Program-made: the position numbers and the translations under genes
Shown here: positions 49,706 to 50,364 of the stretch, in pieces
Position numbering within the stretch: the first letter of the stretch is position 1
How the letters are laid out: each line of letters begins with the position of its first letter
Origin: Gammaproteobacteria bacterium 13_2_20CM_66_19
GTDB taxonomy: Bacteria > Pseudomonadota > Gammaproteobacteria > Steroidobacterales > Steroidobacteraceae
Reading direction: 5' to 3'
Assembly: GCA_001914695.1 (NCBI GenBank)
Contig: MNCZ01000117.1
Location: 1 to 50,364, forward strand
Length of the DNA: 50,364 bases
The notes under the pieces: model-generated
Told to the model about the DNA's origin: nothing
The model's input: the letters and a program-made list of their open reading frames with translations, nothing else
Databases searched by the model: none

Positions 49706-50364
49706 ATGGCCGACCCACTTCCCACCTGTTACCTGAACGGCGACTACCTGCCGCTCACCGAGGCGCGCATCTCACCGCTCGATCGGGGCTTTCTGTATGC
49801 GGACGGGGTCTACGAGCTCATGCCGGTATACGGCGGGCGCGGCTTCCGCTTCCCCGCCCACGCGGAGCGACTCACACGCAGCCTCGCGGGCATCCGCATG
49901 GCCGATCCGCACACGCGCGAGGAATGGCGTGCGATTCTCGCCGGGCTGACCGAGCGCAACGGCGGCGGCGACATGTACGTCTACTGGCAGGTGACGCGCG
50001 GCGCGCAGTACGGCCGCACCCACGCGCCGCTACCCGACATCCCGCGCACCGTGTTCGCCTTCTGCGCGCCGCTGCCGGTGACCCCCGCCGAGGCCCTCGA
50101 GCGCGGGGTCGCCTGCGTCACCGCGAGCGACAGCCGCTGGGCGCGCTGCGACATCAAGTCCACCTCCCTCCTCGCCAACGTGCTGCTGCGGCAGCTCTCG
50201 GTCGATGCCGCCGCCGCCGAGACCATCCTGCTGCGCGACGGGGCGCTCACCGAGGCCTCCGCTTCCGCGGTGCACGTGGTGAGGGGCGGCGAGCTGCGGA
50301 TGCCGCCGCACTCGCAGCGCATTCTCCCCGGCACCACGCGCGGGGTGGTGGAGGAGCTGGCCGA
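49706..50364 (+). CDS. dat: D-amino acid aminotransferase (class IV PLP enzyme), partial at the right edge
   Basis: From the ATG at 49706 the frame stays open to the window end (219 codons). It reads YLNGDYLPLTEARISPLDRGFLYADGVYELM at the start, YVYWQVTRGAQYGRTH in the middle, and RCDIKSTSLLANVLLRQ with the PLP Lys. This is D-alanine transaminase, interconverting D-Ala and D-Glu for peptidoglycan precursors. It follows dacC by 36 bases, an order common in gammaproteobacteria where ybeD and lipB come next. The C terminus is outside the window. Confidence 0.92.
   Translation, partial: MADPLPTCYLNGDYLPLTEARISPLDRGFLYADGVYELMPVYGGRGFRFPAHAERLTRSLAGIRMADPHTREEWRAILAGLTERNGGGDMYVYWQVTRGAQYGRTHAPLPDIPRTVFAFCAPLPVTPAEALERGVACVTASDSRWARCDIKSTSLLANVLLRQLSVDAAAAETILLRDGALTEASASAVHVVRGGELRMPPHSQRILPGTTRGVVEELA

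Overview
The window looks like chromosomal DNA of a high-GC gammaproteobacterium. The gene orders pth-ychF, rplY-prs-tRNA-Gln-ispE-lolB, gatCAB opposite mreBCD-mrdA-mrdB-mltB-rlpA-dacC-dat, and prfA/prmC are typical of that class. The ArsR-type regulator in front of metF-metH, and the RDD/SpoIIM/DUF58/MoxR/DUF4129 block, point towards the Xanthomonadales/Nevskiales/Steroidobacterales side; that placement is inference. Most genes are compact, with ATGA, GTGA or TTGA stop-start overlaps, and GTG or TTG starts are frequent.

Region 1 (1 to about 8320) is visibly less GC-rich than the rest and looks like the end of a genomic island inserted at the 3' end of a tRNA-Met(CAT) gene. It holds the tail of a LysR regulator, a broken GntR regulator, and a minus-strand run encoding an RcnR-like metal sensor, a His-rich P-type ATPase with GAC in place of the CPx motif, a TonB-dependent receptor and a PepSY membrane protein. 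A tyrosine recombinase follows, split by one extra C in a C5 run and bracketed by two copies of a perfect palindrome. The sensor-ATPase-receptor-PepSY set is the best candidate in this window for a little-described system: one metal sensor appears to control both an exporter and an outer-membrane importer.

Region 2 (8400-11600) is a small plus-strand accessory cluster: a small membrane protein, a VOC-fold protein, an AraC regulator, a 51-residue Cys-rich protein, an alpha/beta hydrolase and a small anchored protein.

Region 3 (11600-18800, minus strand) is core housekeeping: TPR lipoprotein, lolB, ispE, tRNA-Gln, prs, rplY, pth and ychF (translation, PRPP, isoprenoid and lipoprotein sorting). 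Region 4 (18800-30600) has prfA and prmC separated by about 8 kb containing an RDD/SpoIIM/CDGSH arm and a convergent MoxR-DUF58-DUF4350-DUF4129 arm. hemA, usually next to prfA in this class, is absent. A cyclophilin, mtgA and a DUF1080 protein follow prmC.

Region 5 (30600-40650, minus strand) carries gatC-gatA-gatB, hslO, and an arsR-metF-metH methionine operon whose regulator is fused to a degenerate methyltransferase-like domain. Region 6 (40700 to the end, plus strand) is the rod-shape and cell-wall cluster mreB, mreC, mreD, mrdA, mrdB, mltB, rlpA, dacC and dat, with dat running off the right edge.
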